A DNA stretch of 64,000 nt from Pardosa pseudoannulata. Taxonomy: Eukaryota; Arthropoda; Arachnida; Araneae; Lycosidae. The notes under the pieces are model-generated. The model was not told the origin of the DNA and searched no databases. It saw only the letters and a program-made list of their open reading frames with translations. Positions 11,850 through 21,779 of the stretch are shown here, piece by piece. The position numbers and the translations under genes are program-made. The DNA lies in contig CM063504.1 in the NCBI GenBank assembly GCA_032207245.1, positions 83,466,344 through 83,530,343 on the forward strand, read 5' to 3'. How positions within the stretch are numbered: the first letter of the stretch is position 1; every line of letters starts with the position of its first letter.

Positions 11850-12623
11850 CCCTTTGAAAATTTCATTTTTTTTCCAGAATTCCTTCAAAAAAAAATGTCA
11901 CATTTTTTATTGCACTTTTTGTTCATTTTACATTTTTAAGTAAAGATATGTTATTAAAAGTAACATTTCTAACATTTTTAATCATCTATTGCAACTTTTT
12001 TCTATTATGAGAGCATCATAGAATTTAAGTTTACCTTTAGTCTCATCAATATCCAAGTTGATTTTTGGAATTCCAGTGAAAGCAAGTCTAGGAGGCGGAT
12101 CCGAAGGATTATCACAATTAATTAAAAAAAATTGTCTTGCTTCACTGATTCCATCTGTACTACTATCAGAATATCAGAGTACTTTCGCTACTATCATTTA
12201 CAGATAATTCAGTTTCTGATTCCGAGTCACAGTTCGAATCACAAGAAATTAGCTCCATAAGCTCTGAATTATCCTTTATTTAAAAGTAAAAATGTATTAT
12301 TTAACTCTTCCACCAATAAAATTATCAGGCAGTAAAATATAACCAGAAAGATATACACGAAAGATAACAATTCGTCTTCTGATATAAAACATGCGAAAAA
12401 ACCTGCTCTTTTGAACCAGAGGAGAAAATACAATAAACTGCAAACTATCTTTTACTTGACAACTATTGCAATCTATGCGAATAATTTGTTACTAAAATTG
12501 GAAGAAATACAGCCGAAACAGTGCAAGCGAAAGAGAAATCAAATTGCCCTTACGCCGTACGGGTAAATCAGTAAAGGGCCGAAAGGTGTGCCCGTACGGC
12601 GTACGGGCAAAACAGGGAAGGGG
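11850..12623 (+). mobile_element. TTAA-flanked element (piggyBac-like MITE), second duplicate
   Basis: TTAA at 11846-11849 and 12624-12627. Ends read CCCTTTGAAAATTTC and, from the right, CCCCTTCCCTG, a short imperfect inverted repeat. Near the right end the block GCCCGTACGGCGTACGGGC (about 12580-12607) is almost fully palindromic, and a related CCGTACGGG lies ~50 bp before it. No coding content. The piggyBac-like call rests on the TTAA target and CCC..GGG ends. Confidence 0.65.
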
Positions 12624-12675
12624 TTAAGCTATTTCATATCGTATGCAGATCAGAGGTACTTCAAAGTTTTATATA

Positions 12676-13137
12676 CAATAGAACCTCGATTATCCGAACC
12701 TCGATTAACCGAAACTCTCCGTTAACTGAAGTCGGTTTTTTCTTTACATTTTTTTCACTTTCTTTTATCATCCAAAATTTTCTCTTTACAAACATGCATT
12801 TTGAAAGTTTTCTTTTTTCTCCACATTCCTTTGGTATGGAAGCCGTCCTTTCTAAACAAGTGTAGATAAATATTTTGGAATTCCCTTTTATAGAATTCCT
12901 TCTCGCAAGCACAATTCTCGGTATGAGTGTACTCTTCCCCACTTTCAAATATTCCTGTTCTAAACAAAAACACATCCCATTTCGAAATTTGGAAGGTTAT
13001 ACTGCCGAGTCCCAGAACAATCGAATGCTATTTTACCAATGACGATACTACATATTAAACTAGATTATTATTGGTGAATTCTAGATTATCCGAAGTAGGT
13101 TCGGTCCCAATTACTTCGGATAATCGAGGTTCTTCTG
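12676..13137 (+). mobile_element. Tigger/pogo-like DNA transposon, non-autonomous
   Basis: Flanked by TA (12674-12675 and 13138-13139), the target of the Tc1/mariner-pogo superfamily. Ends are inverted: left CAATAGAACCTCGATTATCC, right (complement) CAGAAGAACCTCGATTATCC. The direct CCTCGATTA repeat just inside the left end is typical of Tigger ends. Inside, a minus-strand open frame of ~100 codons has a basic KRKLSK...EKNVKKK stretch faintly reminiscent of the pogo N-terminal DNA-binding region, but this is not good enough to call a domain. At 462 bp it cannot be autonomous. Confidence 0.8.
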
Positions 13138-13172
13138 TATATGGTTATAAAATAATATTCTGCTCTTGATTA

Positions 13173-13296
13173 TTGGTTTGGATCTCTACGATCTACTGTC
13201 TACGATCTAAGAGAGGGATAATGAGACCAGGACTTACTGCTTAAAGCCAATTCCTAACGTCTACGAACATCCATGTCATAAGCGAAATTCGACACA
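13173..13296 (-). mobile_element. tRNA-derived SINE, truncated and diverged
   Basis: Minus-strand match to the 3' body and tail: TTGGTTTGGATC (tail), GGGATAATGAGACC, TTAAAGCCAATTCC and CTACGAACATCCATG. The tRNA-like head with box A is missing, so this is a 5'-truncated copy. Confidence 0.75.
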
Positions 13297-13486
13297 AGTC
13301 ATAGCCTACTGCTCTTCTGTTAATCTAAAGCAGTAAGGAGCTATGATATCGCAGGCGTATTATATCGGAATTTTGAATACTAATTTAACATAGGTTTTTA
13401 TGAGGGACCCACAAAATTTATATAGAGGTGGACAAAAAACTGGACACAGGAGCTTCCCTTCCTTTACAGGAACGACACTGGAAAGG

Positions 13487-13664
13487 GCCGAACGCTGGCC
13501 GATTGGTTAGGGCGCTGATCGTCGGAACCGGAGTTCGTGGGTTCGAATCTCACTATGGCATGGATGTTCGTAGCCGTTCGGAATCGGCTTTAAGCAGTAG
13601 GTCCCGGTCTCATTAGCCCTCATGTGCAAAACAGTAGACCGTAGCGCTCCAAACCAAACCAAAC
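13487..13664 (+). mobile_element. tRNA-derived SINE with clear target duplication
   Basis: Full-length copy with box A (TGGCCGATTGGTTAGGG), box B (GGTTCGAATCTC), conserved body and CCAAACCAAACC tail. It is flanked by an 11-bp direct repeat, CACTGGAAAGG (from 13476 and from 13665), the mark of target-primed reverse transcription. This copy shows that the family is a mobile SINE rather than a tRNA gene. Confidence 0.93.
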
Positions 13665-13752
13665 CACTGGAAAGGTGACAACAACGGTTAGAAGGTCGAT
13701 GCGTGCTAAAATGACTTATTTTTTATAATGATATAGATTTACGATTGATTAA

Positions 13753-14265
13753 CCCTTTAAAAGTCACCTACATGAATACTTTGGAAATTAATAAAATTAG
13801 TTTATAAATATTATCTATGAACCTTATAAATGTAAAATGTATTAAAGATTTTCTTTAAAATTCTTAGAGGTGTTTGCCTTAGAGGATACCATAAGAGGAA
13901 TCGAGGGGGTTAACTGACAAACCTATCCCCTTGTACAGTGAGAGGACAATACTTTTTAAAATTTTAATTTTATTGGAAGAACAATAAATAAGTGCTCTTA
14001 AAAAAGTAAAGTAAAAAAATATTTTAACAATTTATAAGTCTTGTTTGAATAGATACTTTTGTTTGGGGTCATAAGAGAAAAACAACTGCATTACTAACTT
14101 TTCGAGATATATTTCAAAATAAAAAAATAAATTAAATGTAGTACTGTCATTTATTGTAAGTTTTAAGTGACAAAAACATAAAAAAAATATTCATATTTCT
14201 CCAAAAATTAGAGAAAAAAATGTTTAACAGGAGGTTTCGTTGCGGAACCACTGTCCGCTAAAGGG
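13753..14265 (+). mobile_element. TTAA-flanked element (piggyBac-like MITE), family A copy 1
   Basis: TTAA at 13749-13752 and 14266-14269. Ends CCCTTTAAAAGTCACC and, from the right, CCCTTTAGCGGACAG. The same element occurs at about 57421-57947 with matching ends and shared interior blocks such as AACTGACAAACC and AACAGGAGGTTTC. No coding frame. The short inverted ends plus TTAA support the assignment. Confidence 0.75.
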
Positions 14266-14469
14266 TTAAGTACTGTCGTTGAAAATATATTATTATGCAA
14301 AATTTCAGCTCAGTGGGAAATCGGGAATTTACCGAAAAATTAATTAGAAGATCTAAACTCAGAATGGCAGACAAAGCGAGTTAAGCAGAAGCGTGAAAAA
14401 AAAGTGAAGTTAATAACGAGTTTCACCTAACTCGATAAAATTCCGAAAATCTAAAGAATGGAAAAGTAT

Positions 14470-14745
14470 TATCGGAAAATCCCACTTTCCCTCCTTCCAA
14501 GTACTCTGTCAGGCAGGCCCCTGCTTGCTTCTGACGCGTCGCCAGTAGGGGTTTGGTGTTGGTTATTCGTACCCATAACAGCCAGATAAAAGTGGATTCC
14601 CACGCGTTTCGCCACTTCAATGGGTGGCCACTTTTCGGCGCCTAAATGGAACGTCATGGGGCGGCTTATTAGCCGATAACCGCCCAAACCACAGACACTG
14701 AGCCTACCAGCTTCCAAATAAACCAGGGGTATTCATACTTGGTCA
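14470..14745. other. GC-rich block of unknown nature
   Basis: A sharply bounded GC-rich, CpG-containing stretch (e.g. CGACGCGTCGCC is approached at ~14535-14545; GGGGCGGCTTATTAGCCG near 14657). Two overlapping minus-strand open frames of 65 and 82 codons cross it. The longer has a mixed, protein-like composition (W, C, P, H all present), but I do not recognise it. It may be the remnant of a coding or LTR fragment. Confidence 0.4.
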
Positions 14746-15255
14746 GAAAGGTTAACAGGGTAAAACCACCATTCTTTTCTGGAAGAAAATTTCTGTCATA
14801 AGATGGGAATTAAGGGGTGAAATTCAGAAGTTATCTCAGATTATCAAGGCTAGTTAGCAAGATTGGTAAATTTGAAATGTAATTATTAAAATTCATACTG
14901 TTGAAAGCACTAGCATACATTTATACGTATTTTATAATTGGGTGTTAGAGTATAGGCTTAATGTCATAGTATATGCTTATGTCTTAGTAAGAGGCGTATT
15001 GATAGTGTTGACCTGACTTTATTTTCCCATTCCACTGATAATAATTGCTGATTTTCTAACTGTTATCTTCACAGATAGATATCTTCACAGATAGCGCATG
15101 TTTACTTAGAGTTGTAGCAAGAGGTGTTGCTATCTTTTGTTCATTTTCATATAATGAGGTACAGTTCCAAGCTATGCTTATTGTACAGATCAAGTCTCAG
15201 GAGCAATATTTTTTAATGATATATTTGTAGGTCTTGCTGGTAAGACACAACATCC
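14746..15255. other. No feature recognised
   Basis: AT-rich sequence without a reading frame or bounded repeat. A short local duplication, TATCTTCACAGATAG, occurs twice at about 15064-15095. Confidence 0.5.
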
Positions 15256-15259
15256 TTAA

Positions 15260-15341
15260 CAATAGATTTACCAGAAATTTAAGCATACATTCAATCGCAA
15301 TTGCAAAACCAGTCATTTTGACTGGTTTGGTAAATCTAGTG
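15260..15341. mobile_element. Miniature TTAA-flanked element, 82 bp
   Basis: TTAA at 15256-15259 and 15342-15345. Ends CAATAGATTTACCA and, complementing the right end, CACTAGATTTACCA: a 14-bp inverted repeat with one mismatch, close to the ends of the piggyBac-like element at 2696. An internal palindrome with 10-bp perfect arms around TTT (15306-15328, arm AAACCAGTCA) abuts the right end. Confidence 0.8.
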
Positions 15342-15394
15342 TTAAATCTTTGACTTTTGTTTTGCTTTGTTTTCATTAATCACCATTAACTTCT

Positions 15395-15432
15395 ACTATA
15401 TATGTATGTATGTATGTATATATAATATACAT
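15395..15432. repeat. (TATG)n/(TA)n microsatellite
   Basis: Short run of TATATATGTATGTATGTATG type sequence. Confidence 0.85.
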
Positions 15433-15434
15433 GT

Positions 15435-15938
15435 TGCACACAATTTCAAGACGACACACTATTGAAGACGATTATAATCGGAATAACTCTTTTATTAATG
15501 GGATTATCATAAGTTAGGTATTCCAACATACAACATTTACAAACACACTGCAGCATGAAGTTATTACATTGCAGACAAATATAAAAATAGAGCCTTCCCA
15601 TGATGTGAGATATTATAAAGACTTTAAATGCTAATGTGACACAGATATCGTTATATTGCACATGAGAGACCATTACCCTCTGAAAGGACCTAAGTTATAG
15701 GAAATCTGGCTCTATTTACAGAACAGCTTTTACTCCCAATTCTAGGAAGAAGAGAGCATGGAAACTTTAAAAGACAGTATTTAATATTGGAGGAATAGTT
15801 AGCAGCGATCCACTCAAAAGCAAAGGTCATACGTTATTTAGTCAGCAAGAGCTAGTTTGCGAAACATAGTGCAGCAAGAATTACAGTCACTTGACTCAGT
15901 ACCAAATCGATCCTTAAATATTATGAAATGGGTAAGGA
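15435..15938. other. No feature recognised
   Basis: A 75-codon minus-strand open frame (15446-15673) has cysteine-rich but unrecognised content. No other feature supported. Confidence 0.45.
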
Positions 15939-15943
15939 ATTAA

Positions 15944-16024
15944 CACTAAATCTACTAAGAGGGGTCAAATGACCCCATTTTTCGTTATTTTTGCCCTTAT
16001 AAAAGATGTCCGGTAGTTTTAGTG
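15944..16024. mobile_element. Miniature TTAA-flanked element, 81 bp
   Basis: TTAA at 15940-15943 and 16025-16028. Ends CACTAAATCTACT and, complementing the right end, CACTAAAACTACC. It contains the palindrome GGGGTCAAATGACCCC (15961-15976). Similar in size and design to the element at 15260. Confidence 0.8.
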
Positions 16025-16057
16025 TTAAAAAAAAAAAAAACTCCATCAACATCAGTT

Positions 16058-16350
16058 GACAGAATATTTCAAGCTGTTCGTTTTTCATAGCAAAATCTAT
16101 GAACTAGTCTGAATACTAAAAACATACATTGCTTATTACTTAGCCTATCCCTAAAATTATACTTTAAAAAGGAATAGTAATAAAGCATATCATAATCAGT
16201 TGAAGCTGACAGAATATTTGATGCTGCCCGTTTTTCATAGCAAAATCTACGAACTAGTCTGAGTACTAAAAGCACACATTGCTTATTACTTAGCCTAGTC
16301 CTTAAATCATACTTTAAAAAGGAATAGTAATAAAGCATATCACAAAAGCA
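16058..16350. repeat. Two-copy tandem repeat, ~150 bp unit
   Basis: Units start GACAGAATATTT at 16058 and about 16208 and end AAAGCATATCA. About 90 per cent alike by eye. A minus-strand open frame runs through both, so its protein repeats the motif LSNKQC; this reflects the DNA duplication. Confidence 0.88.
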
Positions 16351-16489
16351 AAGCATAAGAAGTAAAATCCCACTTTGCTTATGTTTACTTAAATCCTACT
16401 TTAAAAATAAAGAATTAATATATTTTATTTGTATTTTGTAGTTCAATACACACAACAGTATGAATTATGGAATTTGTGAATGTCCTTAT

Positions 16490-17990
16490 TTTGATTATTA
16501 TTAACAGGAATTAAAAATAATTAATATTTAGATTGTTTCAAACTTTGTTGAATTTCCGGGATTACTAGGAATGGCTACTATGTATCCGGGAAATTTTTCC
16601 AGAAATTTCCAGGAAGGAAATAGCTAGAAATCAACAAATCCTAGTGTATATTCTAGTAGGAACAATCGTCCATCTGCCATATAAGAAGAAAGAAACTCAT
16701 CTATTTTCCAGCAATGTTTAACTCCATGGTTACGTGCAGTATTTACAAGAGGAAAATAAAGAGAATGCTTCACATATCTGAATACACTAAAATTCAATTC
16801 TCATTAGGTGATACATTTTTGGATGAATTTATCTTTTCAAGGGCATAATTTAATTGTTATTAACATGAATTAAAAATAATTAACATTTAGATTGTTTCAA
16901 ACTTTGTTGAATTCCCCTTTGTTGAAAATTAAAACTTTGGGAATACTAGGAATGACTACTGTGTGTTCGAGAAATTTTTCAGGAAACTTCCAGGAAGGGA
17001 AAAGTGAGAAATCAGCAAATCCTAGTATATATTCTAGTAGAAACAATCGTCCATCTGCCATATAAGAAGAAAGAAACTCATCAATTTTCCAGCAACGTTT
17101 AAATCCATGGTTACGTACATAATTTACAAGAAGAAAACTAAAAGAGAATGCTTCACTTATCTGAACACAATAAAATTCAATTCTCATTAGGTGATAAATT
17201 TTTGAATGAATTTATCTTTTCATGAGCATAATTTAATTATTATCAACATGAATTAAAAATAATTAATATTTAGATTGTTTCAAACTTTGTTGAATTTCCC
17301 TTTGTTAAAAATTAAAACTTTGGGAATACTAGGAATGACTACTGTGTGTCCAGGAAATTTTTCAGGAAACTTCCAGGAAGGGAAAAGTGAGAAATCAGCA
17401 AGTCCTAGTATATATTCTAGTAGGAACAATCGTCCATCTGCCATATAAGAAGAAAGAAACTCATCTATTTTCAAGCAACGTTTAACTCCTTGGTTACGTA
17501 CAGTATTTACAAGAGGAAAATAAAGAGAATGCTTCAAATATCTGAAGATACTAAAATTCAATTCTCATTAGGTGATAAATTTTTGGATGAATTTATCTTT
17601 TCACGGGCATAATTTAATTATTATTAACATTAATTAAAAATAATTAATATTTAGATTGTTTAAAACTTTGTTGCATTTCCTGGAATACTAGGAATGGCTA
17701 GTATGTGTCGGGGAAATATTTCAGGAAACATCCAGGAAGGGAAAAGCGAGAAATTAGCAAATCCTAGTATATATTTTAGAAGGAACAATAGTCCATCTGT
17801 CATATAAGAAGAAAGAAACTCATCTATTTTCCAGCAACGTTTAACTCCATGGTTACGTACAGTATTTATAAGAGGAAAATAAAGAGAATGCTTCACTTAT
17901 CTGAACACACTAAAATTCAATTCTCATTAGGTGATAATTTTTTGAATGAATTTATCTTTTCACGGGTATAATTTAAAAAACATCTTAAGT
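16490..17990 (-). repeat. Four-copy tandem array, ~360-380 bp unit, with recurring open frame
   Basis: Units begin near 16507, 16864, 17248 and 17630, each with GAATTAAAAATAATTAA and TTTAGATTGTTT and ending GAATTTATCTTTTCA. On the minus strand units 2-4 keep an open frame of ~75-95 codons (16897-17187, 17280-17561, 17660-17896) with the shared core KIDEFLSSYMADGRLFLLEY and a following FADFSLFPSW. Unit 1 has the same frame broken by one TAG in place of the S of DFSLF. The translation is protein-like (W, C, P, G present). Before the frame every unit keeps TTTTAG...TCAG, resembling a 3' splice site. Product unrecognised. Unit 2 carries an indel that changes the N-terminal frame. Either a satellite with a chance open frame or duplicated exons of a decayed gene. 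Confidence 0.85.
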
Positions 17991-17994
17991 TATA

Positions 17995-18358
17995 AAAACA
18001 AGTATTATATCTGTAGTAATCCTAATACTTAATTTTAATTTTAGCGGTTTTTTTTACTTTTTATTTAACTGTTTTCTTAATTTACTATTCAACTGATTAT
18101 TAAATAAATTTAATTTTTTATTGAATATACTGGTGACGAATAAATGTTTATATTTTACATAAATTACTATTCATTATTTTGATCTTGAAATAAAAACGCA
18201 CAACCTGATTATGTAATTTTATGTGGTTCCCAGTCCAAGTAGTTGACATTCTTCGGGGCACCTTGACACAGAGTCGTATCCCCAGCAGTGCGCGCTGAAA
18301 TATCTTTACTGATGTGCTTCTTAAAGTTTATATGAGCATTTTAAAAATTAACAACAGT
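17995..18358. other. No gene recognised
   Basis: AT-rich, with a small GC-richer patch at about 18228-18300 (TTCTTCGGGGCACC, CAGTGCGCGCTG) that may be a transposon fragment but has no readable ends. Confidence 0.45.
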
Positions 18359-18362
18359 TTAA

Positions 18363-18984
18363 CCCTCCGAGTGGATCACATCGAGGAAAAAAATCTCCAA
18401 AAAATACGCTAAAGTCAGTGGCCAAAGCGTTCTATGATTTTTTTCCTTCACCCTTTGTCGACTAGAATGGAATACGGGAAACCAACCCTCGTTATTGTCC
18501 CTTTACTTCCGGTTACATATAGATATATAAATAGATATTATAGGTTGTTAGTTTTTAATGCACATAAAGCTCGCCAAGTCTGGAATATTATCCCATAAGA
18601 AATAATGGATTCTAAAAGTACAAATAAAAATATTCTTTGAGAGACTTATTTATATTTTTTACGAAAGTCATCCAAGATATTTAAGTGGTGCAATGAGAGA
18701 TGCATCTGTTACCGCGAACGAAATACTTCGAAATAGAGATTTACAAATCCATGAAAAGCTATCAGCGTCTTTGTGCATCAAGGGGTAGGGCGTCGTTGTG
18801 CATCAAGGGGGACCTACTTCCTAAACAATTGATACTGACCCTCCTACCTCAAAACTCCATTGGAGAAAGAACTGGCAAAAATGTACATTACATCTATTTT
18901 CAGAGCGTTTTTAGAGGTCGAAAATTGTACGTTTTGAAGTCATCATCGGTTTGGCGGAATTGTACGTGCGAACCGTCTAGAGGG
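18363..18984 (+). mobile_element. TTAA-flanked element (piggyBac-like MITE), 622 bp
   Basis: TTAA at 18359-18362 and 18985-18988. Ends CCCTCCGAGTGG and, complementing the right end, CCCTCTAGACGG: a 12-bp inverted repeat with four mismatches. A 98-codon plus-strand frame (18700-18996) overruns the element and contains an internal direct DNA repeat (TTGTGCATCAAGGGG, twice near 18772-18811), so it is not taken as a gene. Confidence 0.65.
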
Positions 18985-18989
18985 TTAAA

Positions 18990-19715
18990 GGTTTAACAGT
19001 TACTGTAACAACAGGGCATGATTATATAAAATAATACAAGTTACAATTAGGGCCCTGTCCTTAGTAAATAAAAATAATAATAAAAAATGAAAGGTAGTGG
19101 AAAAAGGAAAAATAATTTTTATTTTTGTTTGATTTTTTTATATCTTTTTTTTGTTTTTATAAAGTTTTTAATTTTTTAATTTAATTAATAAAAAATTAGT
19201 GGAAAGGAGAGAAAATTAGTGATAGACATTAAAAATTAATAGAAAGTTTAATTTTATTTATTTAGTACTTATTACCTACTTATTTTATTAGTATATATGG
19301 AAAAAAATTACCGGTAATCAAATTTTCATTTACCAAAATTAACAGTAAATTGCATAGACATCGTTTGGTGGATAGCCCTGTCTTTCTCTTCTGCCTGTGC
19401 ATTCATAATTGTTGAACACCTCCCCGTATGTCCAGCTCTTTGGAAGCCATACATCTTTTATCGTTATTGGAAAGCAAGAGACTTTCTGACTAATTTGTTT
19501 TCTTGATTATAAATATTATTCTGTTGTTGTCTTTTCTTTTGTTTTTGTTCAGTGTTTTGTACGTTTAATTCTTGAACATCGATTTCTGCATAGCGTTAGG
19601 ATAATGTCCGAAACGCTGCTGCATTAGAAATAAAACAATAAATTGACTAACACAATGAGTGTTCTATGGAGTTCAGCTCCTCAATCATTAAAGGAAAAAA
19701 CGAAACATGTAAATA
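18990..19715. other. No gene recognised
   Basis: Very AT-rich (19060-19330), then moderate composition up to 19715. The bases just before 19719 probably still belong to the LINE fragment that follows, but the frame cannot be traced. Confidence 0.5.
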
Positions 19716-19718
19716 ATA

Positions 19719-20192
19719 AAAACAGAGACTTTACAAGACTCTTATACTTCCTGTGCGTTACTATATGCCAGCGAAACTTGGGTATTAAACCTGGACACTC
19801 AGCGTGTCCTAGATACCTTTGAAAGAAAAGTTCTAAGAGCTATCTTCGGACCTGTAAACGATCAGGGGTGCTGGCGAACCAGATTTAATTTTGAACTATA
19901 TAGGCTTTACAAAGAGCTTCGGGTTGCGCAAGTCATTCGTAGTAATAGACTGAGATGGCTTGGACATATCTGGAGAACCCCTGATAAGAACCCTATTAAA
20001 CTGTATACTTTTAAAAACCCTGAGGAATCCCGTACCAGAGGACAACCACCTACAAGATGGCTAGACGATGTTGAAATTGACCTCAAATCCTTGAAGATTA
20101 AGAACTGGAAAAGAGTTGCTCTAGACCGTTTGAGTTGGAGGAAGCGTGCTGTCGAGGCAGCTAGGACCTATAATAGGTTGTTATGCTCATGA
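19719..20192 (+). pseudogene. Non-LTR retrotransposon (LINE) ORF2 C-terminal fragment
   Basis: From 19764 an uninterrupted frame of 142 codons ends at TGA 20190-20192 with no ATG in it. In order it shows YASETW, FERKVLRAIFGP, RLRWLGHIW and PTRWLDDVEIDLK, then a terminal W-rich segment. This set is the conserved region after the reverse-transcriptase domain in non-LTR elements often annotated as endonuclease-reverse transcriptase. Upstream, YKTLILPV is in another frame, so a frameshift lies near 19757. The reverse transcriptase itself and the endonuclease are missing, as in the usual 5'-truncated insertion. The 3' end is TGAAGAAGAAG, shared with the copies at 24.6 and 26.7 kb. The LINE clade was not assigned. 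Confidence 0.88.
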
Positions 20193-20199
20193 AGAAGAA

Positions 20200-20440
20200 G
20201 TAAATAATAAAAGTAGATGAATTTTTTAAAAAAATCCAGTAACATTTCAATTAATCTTTTAATCATATAATTAAGCTAAGCATAAAAATATAAATGAAAG
20301 AACTTGTTAACACTGTGAATGTACTTGAGAATAAAAGATTTATTAAACGAGAAATAACGAGGCATGTTAAGAATACAAACAAGACAAACCTATTTATTGT
20401 ATTCAGTCACTTAACAAGACTTTTAAAACAAATCTTTCTA
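20200..20440. other. No feature recognised
   Basis: AT-rich sequence downstream of the LINE tail; nothing bounded. Confidence 0.5.
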
Positions 20441-20444
20441 TTGT

Positions 20445-20790
20445 CCAGCAAATGAAGGATGCACGCTCCAACAGAGCTTTTGATTCCGGTATCTGCTTTC
20501 GAAGGCAAAAAGAGGGGTTCAGTACAAAAACCGGAAATTCCGTAGCACCTGGCAGAACCAGACTAAGATCCAACCAGCAAAGTTTCCCCCCAGGGTGGAG
20601 GGAATCTTGTTTGTATTAGTGACTCAGTGGCGTCGGTTTTCACAGTGTCAACGGGAGTCAAAACGCAGGTTAATTGCAGGAATACCTCACTTAGTACTGT
20701 TAATTGGCTACTCTAAAACAGAGAAAGCCAAATGGCGGCCTGTGAATAAAATTTTACATCTCGCGGCGAAATTAACAAAATTTATAATTG
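20445..20790. other. GC-richer unique block
   Basis: Composition is balanced compared with its surroundings, with a 75-codon plus-strand open frame (20595-20822) of unrecognised content. No element ends or conserved motifs. It could be a regulatory or decayed coding segment. Confidence 0.35.
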
Positions 20791-20824
20791 AAACAAATAT
20801 AGCATTTATTATAATAATTTAAGT

Positions 20825-21292
20825 TTTATTTGACTTATTTATTGGTCATTGTTATATTTATATTTATACCTACTTTTTACTATAATTTTTACTTTTTATA
20901 ATTTTTTACTTTTCTATTGTTAATGTATGAATGTCAAGGCGAAGCATTAGCAGTGCACAACTCCATGACTTTTACAAACTGTGAATGGCAACGTCAAAGA
21001 AGCTCGCCCGACAGCCGTTAGAGACAGACAGAATGATGTACAACAATGCGTTGGCTTAAAAACTGAAATCGAAAACGACGATGTTAAGTGTTTATGATGT
21101 TAAATTTCATGAAGATTGTATCTAATCGTTTAATTGTTTTTGTGCTTTGAAATTAAATGTTCCAGTTTTGTGCAATGTGCATGATGTTGTTTTATCGCAT
21201 GAATAGTAATACTACAAATTTTAATAATAATGTATTGTTTTAAATTTTCACTTCAATTTTACAAGCACATATCAATACATACAGCTCGGGCC
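20825..21292. other. No feature recognised
   Basis: AT-rich; the piece around 20935-21060 is more balanced but carries no identifiable frame. Confidence 0.5.
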
Positions 21293-21304
21293 CCTGGCAT
21301 AATA

Positions 21305-21478
21305 AGGCCGACCGATGGCCGATTGGTTAGTTTGCTGGTCTTCGGTACTGGAGTTCATGGGTTCGAATCCTACTGTGGCATGGATGTTCGTAGCCGTTCG
21401 GAATCGGGTTTAAGCTGTAGGTCCCGGTCTCATTAGCCCTCGTGTTGCAAAAAGTAGACCGTAGCACTCCAAACTAAA
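21305..21478 (+). mobile_element. tRNA-derived SINE with 12-bp target duplication
   Basis: Full-length: box A TGGCCGATTGGTTAG, box B GGTTCGAATCC, body and AAACTAAACC tail. Exactly flanked by CCTGGCATAATA at 21293-21304 and 21479-21490, so the insertion boundaries are certain. Confidence 0.95.
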
Positions 21479-21709
21479 CCTGGCATAATATGCACTCCCA
21501 ATGTGGCCCGCGGAGCCTTTTGGGCTAGCTAGGCCTGGTTTACACAGTGTTTATTCTAGACTGGAGCAGTGGGTCTAGTGATTTATTTAATAAGTTTAAG
21601 GCACATCCAGTCCATATTAATACTTTTTCACAGATTTTTTACAAAATGGATATAACAGTGCAATTTTTAGAATTTCGGCTCAAATTCTATGTTTTTACGC
21701 AATTTTTTT

Positions 21710-21773
21710 TGAATGATAGTATACGATAAACGTAACCATACAACTTCTTACGTTTGTCGTATACTATCATTCA
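21710..21773. repeat. Near-perfect hairpin, 26-bp stem, 12-nt loop
   Basis: Arms 21710-21735 and 21748-21773 pair at 25 of 26 positions; the one mismatch would be a G-U type wobble in one RNA orientation. The stem includes GTATAC. No flanking direct repeat was identified. Could be a miniature-transposon remnant, a hairpin RNA or a chance palindrome. Nothing in the surrounding 200 bp is recognised. Confidence 0.85.
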
Positions 21774-21779
21774 TCCTTT

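Larger units (their letters stand above)
10611..13080 (+). repeat. Direct tandem duplication, ~1.2-kb unit, two copies
   Basis: Copy 1 (10611-11808) and copy 2 (11809 to about 13080) align along their whole length, both starting AGCCTTTTAAGTTAAGC. The unit includes a TTAA-flanked element and the left part of a Tigger element. Copy 1 stops inside the Tigger element exactly where copy 2 begins; copy 2 runs on to the element's right end. Copy 1 lacks many one- to several-base pieces present in copy 2, for example a block after CATTCCTTT near 11586. The bias toward small deletions in one copy is unusual (see findings). Confidence 0.92.
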
